Below, piece by piece: positions 1 to 8,343 of a DNA stretch of 64,000 bases. Numbering within the stretch: the stretch's first letter is position 1; every line of letters begins with the position of its first letter. A program made the translations under genes and the position numbers. The notes beneath the pieces are model-generated. The model made no database searches. It was not told where the DNA came from and was given only the letters and a program-made list of their open reading frames with translations. Source of the stretch: Modestobacter caceresii (GTDB taxonomy: Bacteria; Actinomycetota; Actinomycetes; Mycobacteriales; Geodermatophilaceae); assembly GCF_000761485.1 (NCBI RefSeq), contig NZ_JPMX01000009.1, positions 41,587 through 105,586 on the forward strand, written 5' to 3'.

Positions 1-580
1 ACTCGACCCGGCCCTCGGTGTCCAGCCCGTAGATGCCGTCGGCGGTGTTGGCCAGCACCTTCTCCGACAGCTCGAGCGCCCGGGACAGCTGCGCCTCCAC
101 CGTGCGGAGGTGGGCGAGGTCGGCCGAGCGGGCCGCGTCCAGCCGGCGCAGCGCCTCGGCCTCCTCCTGCGCGGCGGTGGCCTGAGCGGCGGTGCGGGCG
201 GCGGCCAGCCGGTCGGTGACGTCCGTGCCGTTGGGCAGGAGGTAGGCGGTCCCGGTGGCCTGGTCCTGGACCAGCTGCAGGGTCAGGTCCAGCGTCCGCT
301 CGCTGCCGTCGGCCTGGAACCAGGGGGTCTGCGCGCGCACCGGGGCGCCGCCGGCCGCCACCTCGGCGCACCAGGCGCGGACCCGGTCGGCCACCGCGAC
401 GCTCCCGCTCCACCAGCCGGTGGCCCAGAACGGCCGGCCGATCTCCTCGGCCGGGGTCAGCCCACTGCCCTCGAACGCCTGCCGGTTGGCGGCGAGCAGG
501 GTGCCGTCGGTGCGGCAGATCGCGAGCAGGGCGAGGCTCGTGTCGTCCAGGGCGTGGAACCAGGCCGGCGCGCCGCCCAC
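1..580 (-). CDS. PAS-domain signalling protein, N-terminal part (runs off the window)
   Basis: The minus-strand frame stays open from the window edge and reads as a PAS sensor. After a short lead comes LLAICRTDGTLLAANRQAFE, then a typical PAC stretch (RTLDLTLQLVQDQATGTAYL), a linker helix rich in Ala and Glu, and the start of a second PAS unit (NTADGIYGLDTEGRV). The output domain lies outside the window, so kinase, phosphatase or cyclase cannot be told apart. The in-frame GTG at 580 is the best start I see. The frame is open upstream to about 724 but offers no other ATG, GTG or TTG, so the start is uncertain. It follows the hydrolase gene on the same strand and may be its operon partner. Confidence 0.7.
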   Translation of the reverse strand, partial: MGGAPAWFHALDDTSLALLAICRTDGTLLAANRQAFEGSGLTPAEEIGRPFWATGWWSGSVAVADRVRAWCAEVAAGGAPVRAQTPWFQADGSERTLDLTLQLVQDQATGTAYLLPNGTDVTDRLAAARTAAQATAAQEEAEALRRLDAARSADLAHLRTVEAQLSRALELSEKVLANTADGIYGLDTEGRVE

Positions 581-720
581 GGCGACAGCGCCGTCGGCCG
601 GTGGGCTGGGCTGGGGGATGTCGATCTCGGGCTCCTGGCTCGGGTGCGGGGTGCGGCTGTCGGCTGCTGCTCGGGACGAGCATGCCGGGGCCCACCGACG
701 AACGGTGCGGACGGGGCCGG

Positions 721-1566
721 TCAGCGGCGCGGCGCCCCGGCCGTGCGCACGTGTGCGGTGACGAGCTCCGCGGTCCGCTCGGCGGCGAGTTCGGGGATCC
801 AGTGGCCGACGTCCTCGAGCACCTCCAGCGCGTACGGGGCGGCGACGAACTCCGCGGTCGCCTCGGTCGCGGTCCGGCCCAGGAAGGGGTCCCGGGCGCC
901 CCAGAGGTGCAGGGTGGGCACGCGCACCGTGCCCACCGGGGCGCCGCCGGCCAGTGGCAGCGCCCGGTACCAGTTCAACGCGGCGGTGAGCGCGCCCGGC
1001 TCGCGCATCCGCTCGACGTACCGGTCCACCAGCTCGGCCGGCAGCCCGCCCTGGCCGAGCGTCCGGCGCAGCACCGCGCCGCGGCCGGCCAGCAGCACCG
1101 CCTCCGGGACGGCGGGCAGCTGGAAGAACCCGACGTAGGCCGACCGCACCCCCTGGTCGCTGTGGCCCAGCGCCTGGCTCATCGCCGCGGGATGTGGCAC
1201 CGACAGGGCGGTCAGCGTGCGCACCCGCCAGGGGTGCCAGGCCGCCAGCGCCCAGGCCGCGATCCCGCCCCAGTCGTGGCCGACGACGTGCGCGCTGGTC
1301 AGGCCGGCGGCGTCCAGCATCGCCAGGACGTCATCGACGACCGTCCGCAGCCGGTAGGCCGAACGCCCGCTCGGCCGGGCACCGGGGGAGTACCCGCGCT
1401 GGTCCGGGGCGAGCGTGCGCAGTCCGGCCGAGTGCAGGGCCGGGCTCAGCCGGTCGAAGGCGCCGGCGTCCTGCGGGAACCCGTGCAGCAGCACGACGGG
1501 CTCGCCGTCGGTCGGCCCGGAGTCGCGGACGTCGAAGACGAGGTCGCCGTTCCGGAAGGTGTCCAT
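721..1566 (-). CDS. alpha/beta hydrolase, epoxide hydrolase / haloalkane dehalogenase type
   Basis: A 281-residue cytoplasmic hydrolase. The oxyanion-hole motif HGFPQ is at residues 28-32. The nucleophile elbow VGHDWGG has Asp98 as nucleophile, which is characteristic of epoxide hydrolases and haloalkane dehalogenases rather than Ser esterases. A late GHW motif supplies the catalytic His near residue 255. The natural substrate cannot be read from sequence. It lies 46 bp behind the PPC-domain gene on the same strand and is probably co-transcribed with it. Confidence 0.85.
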   Translation of the reverse strand: MDTFRNGDLVFDVRDSGPTDGEPVVLLHGFPQDAGAFDRLSPALHSAGLRTLAPDQRGYSPGARPSGRSAYRLRTVVDDVLAMLDAAGLTSAHVVGHDWGGIAAWALAAWHPWRVRTLTALSVPHPAAMSQALGHSDQGVRSAYVGFFQLPAVPEAVLLAGRGAVLRRTLGQGGLPAELVDRYVERMREPGALTAALNWYRALPLAGGAPVGTVRVPTLHLWGARDPFLGRTATEATAEFVAAPYALEVLEDVGHWIPELAAERTAELVTAHVRTAGAPRR

Positions 1567-1612
1567 GCCCGACTCACTGCCCGCTCCGCCCGCGGCTCAC
1601 GCGGGAACCGTC

Positions 1613-2056
1613 TCAGGAGGCGTCCGGGTCGATCAGCGCCAGACCGGAGGCCGGGTCGTGCCGGCGCTGCAGGTGGCTCGCGCCGGTGGTGACCACCACC
1701 TTGAGGGTCGGGCGGGTCACGGCACGGAGCAGGTGCCCGCCGACGGTCGACCCGTCCCGCCGGCCGCACACCACGTGCGTGTGCACCTGCCAGCCGCCCT
1801 CGCCGTCCCGGGTGATGTCGCCTGCCAGGGTCAGCACCTCCACCTGGTCGGGCACCGGGATCTCGGCGTACTCCTGCTCGTCGAGGTCGTAGTACCCGAC
1901 CGTCGCCGAGGAGAAGGCGCCGATGCCGGTGAAGGAGCTGCCCGGCAGGTCCTGCTGCTCGGCCCAGCCGGTGAGCCCGTCCACGACCTCGTCGCCGGTG
2001 TCGAAGACGACGGCGTGCTGTCGGGGCGGGCCGTCGGTGAGCAGCGTCGTCCGCAT
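1613..2056 (-). CDS. PPC (DUF296)-domain protein
   Basis: A 147-residue single-domain protein matching the PPC/DUF296 fold: FDTGDEVVDGL near the start, a middle GIGAFSSATVGYYDL strand pair, and the late conserved segment HTHVVCGRRDGSTVGGHLL. In plants this domain accompanies AT-hooks; bacterial stand-alone forms are of uncertain role, although they are often labelled DNA-binding. No AT-hook is visible here. The gene begins 5 bp after the stop of the small upstream gene, so the two are very likely translated from one message. Confidence 0.8.
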   Translation of the reverse strand: MRTTLLTDGPPRQHAVVFDTGDEVVDGLTGWAEQQDLPGSSFTGIGAFSSATVGYYDLDEQEYAEIPVPDQVEVLTLAGDITRDGEGGWQVHTHVVCGRRDGSTVGGHLLRAVTRPTLKVVVTTGASHLQRRHDPASGLALIDPDAS

Positions 2057-2061
2057 CCGGG

Positions 2062-2292
2062 TCAGCTGCCCAGGCGGGCCTTGAGCATGACCTTGCCCTG
2101 CTCACCGCCCTTGCGGCTCTCGTGCTGCGCCTTGCGGAAGAACTCCGCCAGCTCGGAGTCGCCCGCGCGCTCGGCGTCCTGGACGTAGGTCTCCAGGCGG
2201 AGCGCGTTGTCCAGGCTGGCCTGGGTGAACCAGAGGAGGTTGTAGTCCTTGTCAGCGGTGCCGGTGACGTCGCCGGCTTCGTGGGTGCTCAT
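2062..2292 (-). CDS. small helical protein of unknown function
   Basis: A 76-residue, highly charged, predicted all-helical protein (WFTQASLDNALRLETYVQDA, then ELAEFFRKAQHESRKGGEQG). I do not recognise a named family. The ATG at 2292 is preceded by GGAGG at a good distance; the upstream ATG that would add 12 residues has no such site. It is first in a probable minus-strand operon with the PPC protein, the hydrolase and the PAS protein. It lacks signal peptide and membrane segments. Confidence 0.7.
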   Translation of the reverse strand: MSTHEAGDVTGTADKDYNLLWFTQASLDNALRLETYVQDAERAGDSELAEFFRKAQHESRKGGEQGKVMLKARLGS

Positions 2293-2471
2293 GGCGTGGT
2301 CCTCCGTTCCGTGTGCGATCTGGACCACTTTCCCCTACCCCACGACTCCCGCCCAAACATCCGGACGGGCTCCGTGGCAGCCGGCCCGATCCCGGGCCGG
2401 CCGTCGTTTTCGTGCCCGGGTCAGGGGTAGCCGATCAGGGGACGATGAAGTCGACGCGAGGGGATCTCGCC

Positions 2472-4259
2472 ATGAGTCGCACTGTCGCTGACGTCCTGCT
2501 GGAACGACTGCACGAGTGGGACGTGGAGAAGGTCTTCGCCTATCCGGGGGACGGGATCAACGGGATCCTGGCGTCCTTCGGCAAGCAGGACCACCTGCAG
2601 TTCATCCAGTCCCGGCACGAGGAGATGTCCGCCTTCGAGGCGGTCGGCTACGCCAAGTTCACCGGCCGCGTCGGGGTCTGCCTGGCCACCTCCGGCCCGG
2701 GCGCCATCCACCTGTTGAACGGCCTGTACGACGCGAAGCTCGACCACGTGCCGGTCGTCGCGATCGTCGGGCAGACCGACCGCAGCGCCATGGGCGGGTC
2801 CTACCAGCAGGAGGTGGACCTGCTGTCGCTGTTCAAGGACGTCGCCCACCACTACGTGCACGTGGTGAACGTGCCCGAGCAGCTGCCCAACGTCCTGGAC
2901 CGGGCCATGCGGACAGCGGCGGCCGAGCACGCGCCGACGGCGATCATCATCCCGGCCGACGTCCAGGAGCTGGACTACAGCCCACCGACGCACGAGCACA
3001 AGATGGTGCCCTCGGGCGGGGTGCACACCTCCATGCCGCAGGTGACCCCGGACGACCCCTCGATCCGCGCCGCCGCCGACCTGCTCAACGCAGGGGACAA
3101 GGTGGCGATGCTCGTCGGGCAGGGTGCCCGGGGTGCCCGCGCCGAGGTGGTCGAGGTCGCCGACCTGCTCGGTGCCGGGGTGGCCAAGGCGCTGCTGGGG
3201 AAGGACGTGCTCCCCGACGACCTGCCGTTCGTCACCGGGTCGATCGGGCTGCTGGGCACGCGCCCCACCTGGGACATGATGAAGGACTGCGACACCCTGC
3301 TGACCGTGGGGTCGAACCTGCCCTACAGCGAGTTCTTCCCCGAGTACGACCAGGCCCGCGCCGTGCAGATCGACCACGACGCGAAGTACATCGGGATGCG
3401 CTACCCCTACGAGCTCAACCTCGTCGGCGACGCGGCGGCCACGCTGCGCGCGCTGGTCCCGCTGCTGGAGCGCAAGCAGGACCGGTCCTGGCGGGAGGGC
3501 ATCGAGGACGACGTCCGGCGGTGGTGGGAGACCATCCACATGCGGGCGATGACCGACGCCGACCCGGTCAACCCGATGCGGCTGTTCTGGGAGCTCAACG
3601 ACCGCTTGCCCGGCAACGCGATCCTCACCGCGGACTCCGGGTCGGCGGCGAACTGGTACGCCCGGCACCTCCGGTTCGGCCCGGGCAACCGCGGCTCGCT
3701 GTCGGGCACCCTGGCCACCATGGGCCCGGCCGTGCCCTACGGGATCGGCGCCAAGTTCGGCCACCCCGACCGGCCGGTCATCGCCTTCGCCGGGGACGGC
3801 GCGATGCAGATGAACGGCCTGGCCGAGCTGATCACCATCTCCCGCTACTGGCAGGAGTGGACCGACCCGCGGCTGGTCGTGGCGGTGCTGCACAACAACG
3901 ACCTCAACCAGGTGACCTGGGAGATGCGGGCCATGGGCGGGGAGCCCAAGCTGGCGGAGTCGCAGACCCTCCCGGACATCTCCTACGCGGCCTTCGCCGC
4001 CGGGCTGGGGTTCGAGGCGATCACGGTCGACGACCCCGAGCAGGTCGGCCCGGCCTGGGACCGCGCGCTGGCAGCCGGGAAGCCGGCGGTCATCGACGTG
4101 CTGTGCGACGCGGACGTCCCGCCGATCCCGCCGCACGCCACGCTCGACCAGATGACCGAGACGGCCAAGTCGCTGTTCAAGGGTGACGAGAACGCCTGGG
4201 GAGTGGTCAAGCAGGGCGCCAAGACCAAGATCCAGGAGTTCCTGCCGCACCGGAGCTGA
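2472..4259 (+). CDS. ThDP-dependent enzyme, pyruvate oxidase / pyruvate dehydrogenase (quinone) type
   Basis: A 595-residue enzyme with the three-domain layout of the acetolactate synthase / pyruvate oxidase family. The pyrimidine-binding domain carries the catalytic Glu in RHEE (Glu50). A central domain (about 200-335) corresponds to the FAD/ADP-binding region. The C-terminal ThDP-binding motif starts GDG at 441-443 and closes with NN at 475-476. It most resembles PoxB-like pyruvate oxidases annotated as thiamine-pyrophosphate-requiring proteins; acetolactate synthase activity is less likely without a partner regulatory subunit. A GAGGGGAT ribosome site supports the ATG at 2472 over longer forms. 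Confidence 0.8.
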   Translation: MSRTVADVLLERLHEWDVEKVFAYPGDGINGILASFGKQDHLQFIQSRHEEMSAFEAVGYAKFTGRVGVCLATSGPGAIHLLNGLYDAKLDHVPVVAIVGQTDRSAMGGSYQQEVDLLSLFKDVAHHYVHVVNVPEQLPNVLDRAMRTAAAEHAPTAIIIPADVQELDYSPPTHEHKMVPSGGVHTSMPQVTPDDPSIRAAADLLNAGDKVAMLVGQGARGARAEVVEVADLLGAGVAKALLGKDVLPDDLPFVTGSIGLLGTRPTWDMMKDCDTLLTVGSNLPYSEFFPEYDQARAVQIDHDAKYIGMRYPYELNLVGDAAATLRALVPLLERKQDRSWREGIEDDVRRWWETIHMRAMTDADPVNPMRLFWELNDRLPGNAILTADSGSAANWYARHLRFGPGNRGSLSGTLATMGPAVPYGIGAKFGHPDRPVIAFAGDGAMQMNGLAELITISRYWQEWTDPRLVVAVLHNNDLNQVTWEMRAMGGEPKLAESQTLPDISYAAFAAGLGFEAITVDDPEQVGPAWDRALAAGKPAVIDVLCDADVPPIPPHATLDQMTETAKSLFKGDENAWGVVKQGAKTKIQEFLPHRS

Positions 4260-4262
4260 GCC

Positions 4263-4492
4263 GTGGCCACCACCGATCTCCCCGATCCGCGCACCCTGTG
4301 GCCGAGGCCCGCCGGGAGCACGGCGCCCGGTTGCCGGACTTCGCGGCGATGTGCGGCGCCGGGCGGTTCGAGCGCCGGCTCTTCGACGGCGTCGTCGAGC
4401 CGGTGCACGGTCGTGTCCGGCCGCCGGGTGACGCGCCCGGTCTCGGGCTGACGGTGCGCACCGAGGACGTCGAGGACCTCCGCATCGGCTGA
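4263..4492 (+). pseudogene. possible remnant of an enolase-superfamily gene
   Basis: The last 60 or so codons before the stop at 4490-4492 encode RRLFDGVVEPVHGRVRPPGD followed by PGLGLTVRTEDVEDLRI. This resembles the extreme C-terminus of mandelate-racemase/enolase-superfamily dehydratases. A short open stretch from GTG 4263 lies in another frame, so a start and an end seem to have been joined by loss of the catalytic body. This is a motif-memory judgement on very little sequence; it could instead be a small unrelated ORF. Confidence 0.3.
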
Positions 4493-4561
4493 CCGAGGTC
4501 ACCGGTGCGGTCCGGCGCCCGCGGTCCGCGGGCGCCGTCACCAGAGGAACGAGGAGGAACG

Positions 4562-4948
4562 ATGCAGGAACACGAGTTCGTGTCCGCCGTGCAGCAGTCC
4601 GCCCGCATCCCCGACCACGAGCACGCCGTGCAGGCGATCCGGGCGACCCTCATGGTGCTGGGCCAGCGGTTGTCCACCGAGGCGGCCGACCTGGCGGCGC
4701 AGTTGCCGGGTGAGCTGGCCGACGCAGTCCCGACGGACGGGTCGGTCGAGCGGTTCGACCTGGCGGAGTTCTACCGCCGGGTGGCCGAAGCGGAGGGCCA
4801 GGGCTGTACCCCCGAGCAGGCGCGTCAGCACGCCCGCGCGGTCACCGCAGCGCTGCGGGAGGCGGTGGGGGCGGAGTACCTGCGCGTGCTCGACCAGCTG
4901 CCCGCCGACTACGGCGACCTGACGCACACGGAGAACGCCCAGCACTGA
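4562..4948 (+). CDS. DUF2267 domain protein
   Basis: A 128-residue soluble protein covering most of a DUF2267 domain: an N-terminal helix, RATLMVLGQRLSTEAADLAA, the QLPGELADAV segment, then EFYRRVAEAEG and a late helix. The family is widespread in stress-tolerant bacteria but has no assigned biochemical role. The ATG at 4562 follows GAGGAGG at good spacing. It is convergent with the GGDEF-EAL gene; a short GCCCGC/GCGGGC hairpin near 4981-4993 lies between the two stops. Confidence 0.8.
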   Translation: MQEHEFVSAVQQSARIPDHEHAVQAIRATLMVLGQRLSTEAADLAAQLPGELADAVPTDGSVERFDLAEFYRRVAEAEGQGCTPEQARQHARAVTAALREAVGAEYLRVLDQLPADYGDLTHTENAQH

Positions 4949-4998
4949 CCGGGCAGCCCCCGTCGGCGGCCTGGCTCACCGCCCGCTGCGGGCTCGGT

Positions 4999-7563
4999 TC
5001 ACGCAGCGGGGACGATGGCCGGCGCCGACTCGGGCAGCACGTGGGAGAAGACCGACGTCGGTTCCCCGGCCTGGTCCCGGACCACCGAGACGCGCACCAG
5101 CACCGGCACCTCGGTGCCGTCGGCGTGCCGAAAGCGGGTGGAGAGCTCGGTGACGCCGATGAACTCGGTGAACAGCGCACCGACCGCCGCCTGGCCGTCG
5201 CCCGGGGTCAGGTCCTGGACGCGGCGGGCGGCGAGCGCCTCGGTCGTGCTCCCGAGCAGCGCCGCGAACGCCTTGTTCACCCGTACCAGCGAGCCGTCCA
5301 TCCGGGTCAGGGTCATGCCGATCGGGGCGTCGTCGAAGGCGTGCCGGAACATCAGCTCGCTGTCGGCCAGGTCGCGCCGCGCCTCGACCGTGGCGGTCAC
5401 GTCCCGGGAGACCGAGAGCACCTCGCGCACGGTGCCGTCGTCGGCGGCCAGCCGCCGGGTGTCGCTCTCCAGCCAGCGGACGCTGCCGTCCCGGTGCAGC
5501 ACCCGGTGCACCCCGAGGCCGACGCTGTACCGGGCGGCGAGCTCCCGGTCCGTGCGGACCCGTGCGAGGTCGTCGGGGTGGAAGAAGTCGGCGACGGACC
5601 TGCCGACCAGCTCCTGCGGCAGCCAGCCGAGGATCGGCCCGCTGCTGGCCGAGGCGTAGGTGATGACCCGCTCCGGGGTGGTCACCAGGACCAGTTCGTC
5701 GTTGCCGCCCAGCGGCAGCACGGCGTCGCTGGCCAGCGGTTCGGCCAGGGTGCGGGAGGTGAGCAGTCCGGCGAGCCGGGGCGAGGCCGGCTCAGGGCGG
5801 CCGAACAGCCAGCCCTGCGCCGAGTCGCAGCCCATCGAGACCAGCTGCTGGGCCTGCTCGGCGGTCTCGACGCCCTCGGCGCAGACCCGGCGGCCCAGGC
5901 TGTGCGCCGCCTCGATGACCAGCCGGACCAGCACCGCGTCGGCGGTGTCACTGGCCACCCGCTCGATGAACGAGCGGTCGATCTTGACCAGGTGGACCGG
6001 CAGGGCGCGCAGCAGCGTCAGCGCGGAGTGCCCGGCGCCGAAGTCGTCCAGGGCCAGCCGCACGCCCAGGTCGCGCACCTGGCTCAGCCGCGCCGCGGTG
6101 GCGGTCAGGTCGGTGATCGCCGCGGTCTCGGTGATCTCCAGGCACAGCCGGTCCGGGGCCAGCCCGCTGTCGGCCAGCGCCCGGGTCACGTCGTCGATGA
6201 AGCCCCGCTGGGCCAGTTGCACCGGGGAGACGTTGACGGCGACGGTCGGGGGCACCCCGGAGGGGCCGGCCGGCCACGAAGCGGCCTCCCGGCAGGCGGT
6301 CTGCAGCACCCAGCGCCCCAGGTCGACGACCAGGCCGGTCCGCTCGGCGAGCGGGATGAACTGGTCGGGGGCCACCCGGCCCAGCTCGTCGTCCTCCCAG
6401 CGGGCCAGCGCCTCCACCCCGGTCACCTGGCCGGAGGGCAGCGTGACGACCGGCTGGTAGTGCAGGGACAGCGAGCGCGACTCGATGGCCAGCCGCAGCC
6501 GCCGCTCCATCCGGTGCCGGGCGCGCACCGCGTCGGTGATCTCGGCGTCCTCCAACAGCGCGGTGTCGAAGTGGGCCACCCGGCCCCGGCCCAGCGACTT
6601 GGCCCGGAACATCGCCAGGTCGGCCCGGTGCAGCAGCTCGTCCGGCGAGCGCACCTCCATCGAGCAGCTGGCCACCCCGACGCTCGCCCCGAGGCTGGCC
6701 AGCTGTTCGGCGTCCCGGTGGGCGCCGCGCGGGAGGACGACGAACGGCGCCGCCGCGGTCAGCACGATCCGCTCCGCCAGCGCGGTGCTCTGCGCGGTGG
6801 TCAGCGCCGGCGTCAGCAGGGCGAACTCGTCGCCGCTGAGCCGGACCACCAGGTCCTCGCTGCGGGCGACGGTGCGCAGCCGATGCGCGAACTCGGTCAG
6901 CACGTCGTCACCGGCCGCGTGGCCGAGATGGTCGTTGACGTCCTTGAACCGGTCCAGGTCGATGACGAACAGCACGGCGGAGGACCCCGGGCAGACGGCC
7001 TGCCGCAGCCGCTCGAGCAGGAACAGCCGGTTCGGCAGCCCGGTGAGAGGGTCGTGCAGGGCCTGGTGGGCGTACTCCTGGGCGAGCTGTTCGAAGACGG
7101 CGGTCACCGGGGCGACGCCCAGCCGGCCGTCGGGCCAGGAGACCAGCACGCCGTCGAGCAGGTCCTCGCCGCCGGAGCGCCGGTGGATGACGGCCGCGGC
7201 CGCGCGGGCGACGGGGCAGTCGGCGGGATACCGCAGCGTCTCCGGTGGTGCGGCGTCCCGCACCCGGCGGCGCTGCTGCAACAGCCGGCCGTAGCCCAAC
7301 CGGCCGGTCATGGACAGCTCGAACCACGATCGGCTGACCAGCACCGGGTCACCGGGCCCGTCGACGACGACCCAGCGGAGGGAGGCATCGCGCCGGAACA
7401 GCGCGTCGACCGAGGCCATCGTCGCGCCCCCGGGCACCCGGTGGACGGGCTGCGCGAGCTCACGGAGGGTGCCGCCGGCGTCGGTGCGGGCCAGGTCGGC
7501 GGAGAGCGCGACCTGGAGGGCTCCGTCGGGGAGGGCGACGGTCGCCGTCGTGGTGCTGCTCAT
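4999..7563 (-). CDS. c-di-GMP signalling protein: CBS-like - GGDEF - EAL - PAS - PAS
   Basis: An 854-residue soluble protein. Residues 30-110 resemble a CBS/phospho-sensor region. A GGDEF domain follows (signature SGDEF at 243-247; Ser replaces the first Gly, often tolerated in active cyclases), then an EAL domain (EAL at 384-386, plus the later EITET, DDFGAG and KIDRSF motifs) and two C-terminal PAS domains (about 620-735 and 735-850). It could both make and break c-di-GMP. PAS sensors placed after the EAL domain are unusual. The start is ATG 7563 with GAGGAC upstream; the open frame beyond it overlaps idi and is not coding. No membrane segments. Confidence 0.9.
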   Translation of the reverse strand: MSSTTTATVALPDGALQVALSADLARTDAGGTLRELAQPVHRVPGGATMASVDALFRRDASLRWVVVDGPGDPVLVSRSWFELSMTGRLGYGRLLQQRRRVRDAAPPETLRYPADCPVARAAAAVIHRRSGGEDLLDGVLVSWPDGRLGVAPVTAVFEQLAQEYAHQALHDPLTGLPNRLFLLERLRQAVCPGSSAVLFVIDLDRFKDVNDHLGHAAGDDVLTEFAHRLRTVARSEDLVVRLSGDEFALLTPALTTAQSTALAERIVLTAAAPFVVLPRGAHRDAEQLASLGASVGVASCSMEVRSPDELLHRADLAMFRAKSLGRGRVAHFDTALLEDAEITDAVRARHRMERRLRLAIESRSLSLHYQPVVTLPSGQVTGVEALARWEDDELGRVAPDQFIPLAERTGLVVDLGRWVLQTACREAASWPAGPSGVPPTVAVNVSPVQLAQRGFIDDVTRALADSGLAPDRLCLEITETAAITDLTATAARLSQVRDLGVRLALDDFGAGHSALTLLRALPVHLVKIDRSFIERVASDTADAVLVRLVIEAAHSLGRRVCAEGVETAEQAQQLVSMGCDSAQGWLFGRPEPASPRLAGLLTSRTLAEPLASDAVLPLGGNDELVLVTTPERVITYASASSGPILGWLPQELVGRSVADFFHPDDLARVRTDRELAARYSVGLGVHRVLHRDGSVRWLESDTRRLAADDGTVREVLSVSRDVTATVEARRDLADSELMFRHAFDDAPIGMTLTRMDGSLVRVNKAFAALLGSTTEALAARRVQDLTPGDGQAAVGALFTEFIGVTELSTRFRHADGTEVPVLVRVSVVRDQAGEPTSVFSHVLPESAPAIVPAA

Positions 7564-7713
7564 CCGTGCTGGTCCTCTCGGGTCGCCGGCCATGGTGACG
7601 CCCAAGAGTCTGCAGACGATCGCTGTGCGTGACGACGCCCTCTCACCCATCCGAGTCGATCTTGATCGTCGGTCCTCTGCGCGCGATGGGCCCGCGTCGG
7701 GGATCATGGGGGC

Positions 7714-8265
7714 GTGGTGGCATCCCCGACGGCAGAGCTGATCGTGCTGGTCGACGAGGACGGGGCGGCGATCGGCACCATGCCGAAGCCGTTGGTGCAC
7801 ACAGGCGAGACGCCGTTGCACCGCGCGTTCTCCGCCTACCTCTTCGCCGACGACGGCCGGCTGCTGGTCACCCGCAGAGCGGCGGAGAAGGCCACCTTCC
7901 CGGGGATGTGGACCAACACGGTCTGCGGGCACCCGGGGCCGGGTGAGGACGACCTGCAGGCGATCGCCCGACGCGCCCGGTACGAGCTCGGGCTCGACGT
8001 GGCCGATCTGCGCCCGGCGCTGCCCTCCTACCGCTACCGGGCCGAGTTCCGGGGTGTCGTGGAGAACGAGATCTGTCCGGTCTACGTCGGCCGGTTCACC
8101 GGCACGCCGGCACCCGAGCCCAGCGAGGTGGGGGAGTGGGAGGTGCTGGACTGGCACACCTTCCGCGCCCGGCAGGAGACCCAGCAGTACGACGCCTGGT
8201 CGCCCTGGTGTCGCGAGCAGGCGCGCCTCATCGAGGCCGCCGGACTGCTCCCCGTCGCCGGGTGA
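7714..8265 (+). CDS. idi: isopentenyl-diphosphate delta-isomerase, type I
   Basis: A 183-residue Nudix-fold enzyme interconverting isopentenyl and dimethylallyl diphosphate for isoprenoid and carotenoid synthesis. It shows the conserved TPLHRAFS entry, the catalytic Cys71 in TNTVCGHP and the catalytic Glu119 in ENEICP, with length normal for bacterial type I enzymes. The start is GTG 7714, directly followed by another GTG. It is a single gene divergent from the GGDEF-EAL gene and convergent with the RsbA-like gene, with a hairpin behind it. Confidence 0.93.
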   Translation: MVASPTAELIVLVDEDGAAIGTMPKPLVHTGETPLHRAFSAYLFADDGRLLVTRRAAEKATFPGMWTNTVCGHPGPGEDDLQAIARRARYELGLDVADLRPALPSYRYRAEFRGVVENEICPVYVGRFTGTPAPEPSEVGEWEVLDWHTFRARQETQQYDAWSPWCREQARLIEAAGLLPVAG

Positions 8266-8284
8266 CCGCGACGCCCACGCTGCG

Positions 8285-8343
8285 CAGCCCCTCTCCGGAG
8301 ACCCGGCCCGTGCGAGCGGGGGTGAGCCTCCGGAGAGGGGCTG
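8285..8343. terminator. inverted repeat between idi and the convergent gene
   Basis: Perfect 16-bp arms (8285-8300 and 8328-8343, CAGCCCCTCTCCGGAG and its complement) enclose 27 bases. The position between two convergent stops suggests a bidirectional terminator. No U-tract follows, as is common in high-GC actinobacteria. Confidence 0.7.

Noticed and set aside
7564..8157. N-terminal extension of the GGDEF-EAL frame to 8157
   Set aside because: It would overlap idi completely on the other strand; ATG 7563 has a ribosome site and the extension has no conserved features.
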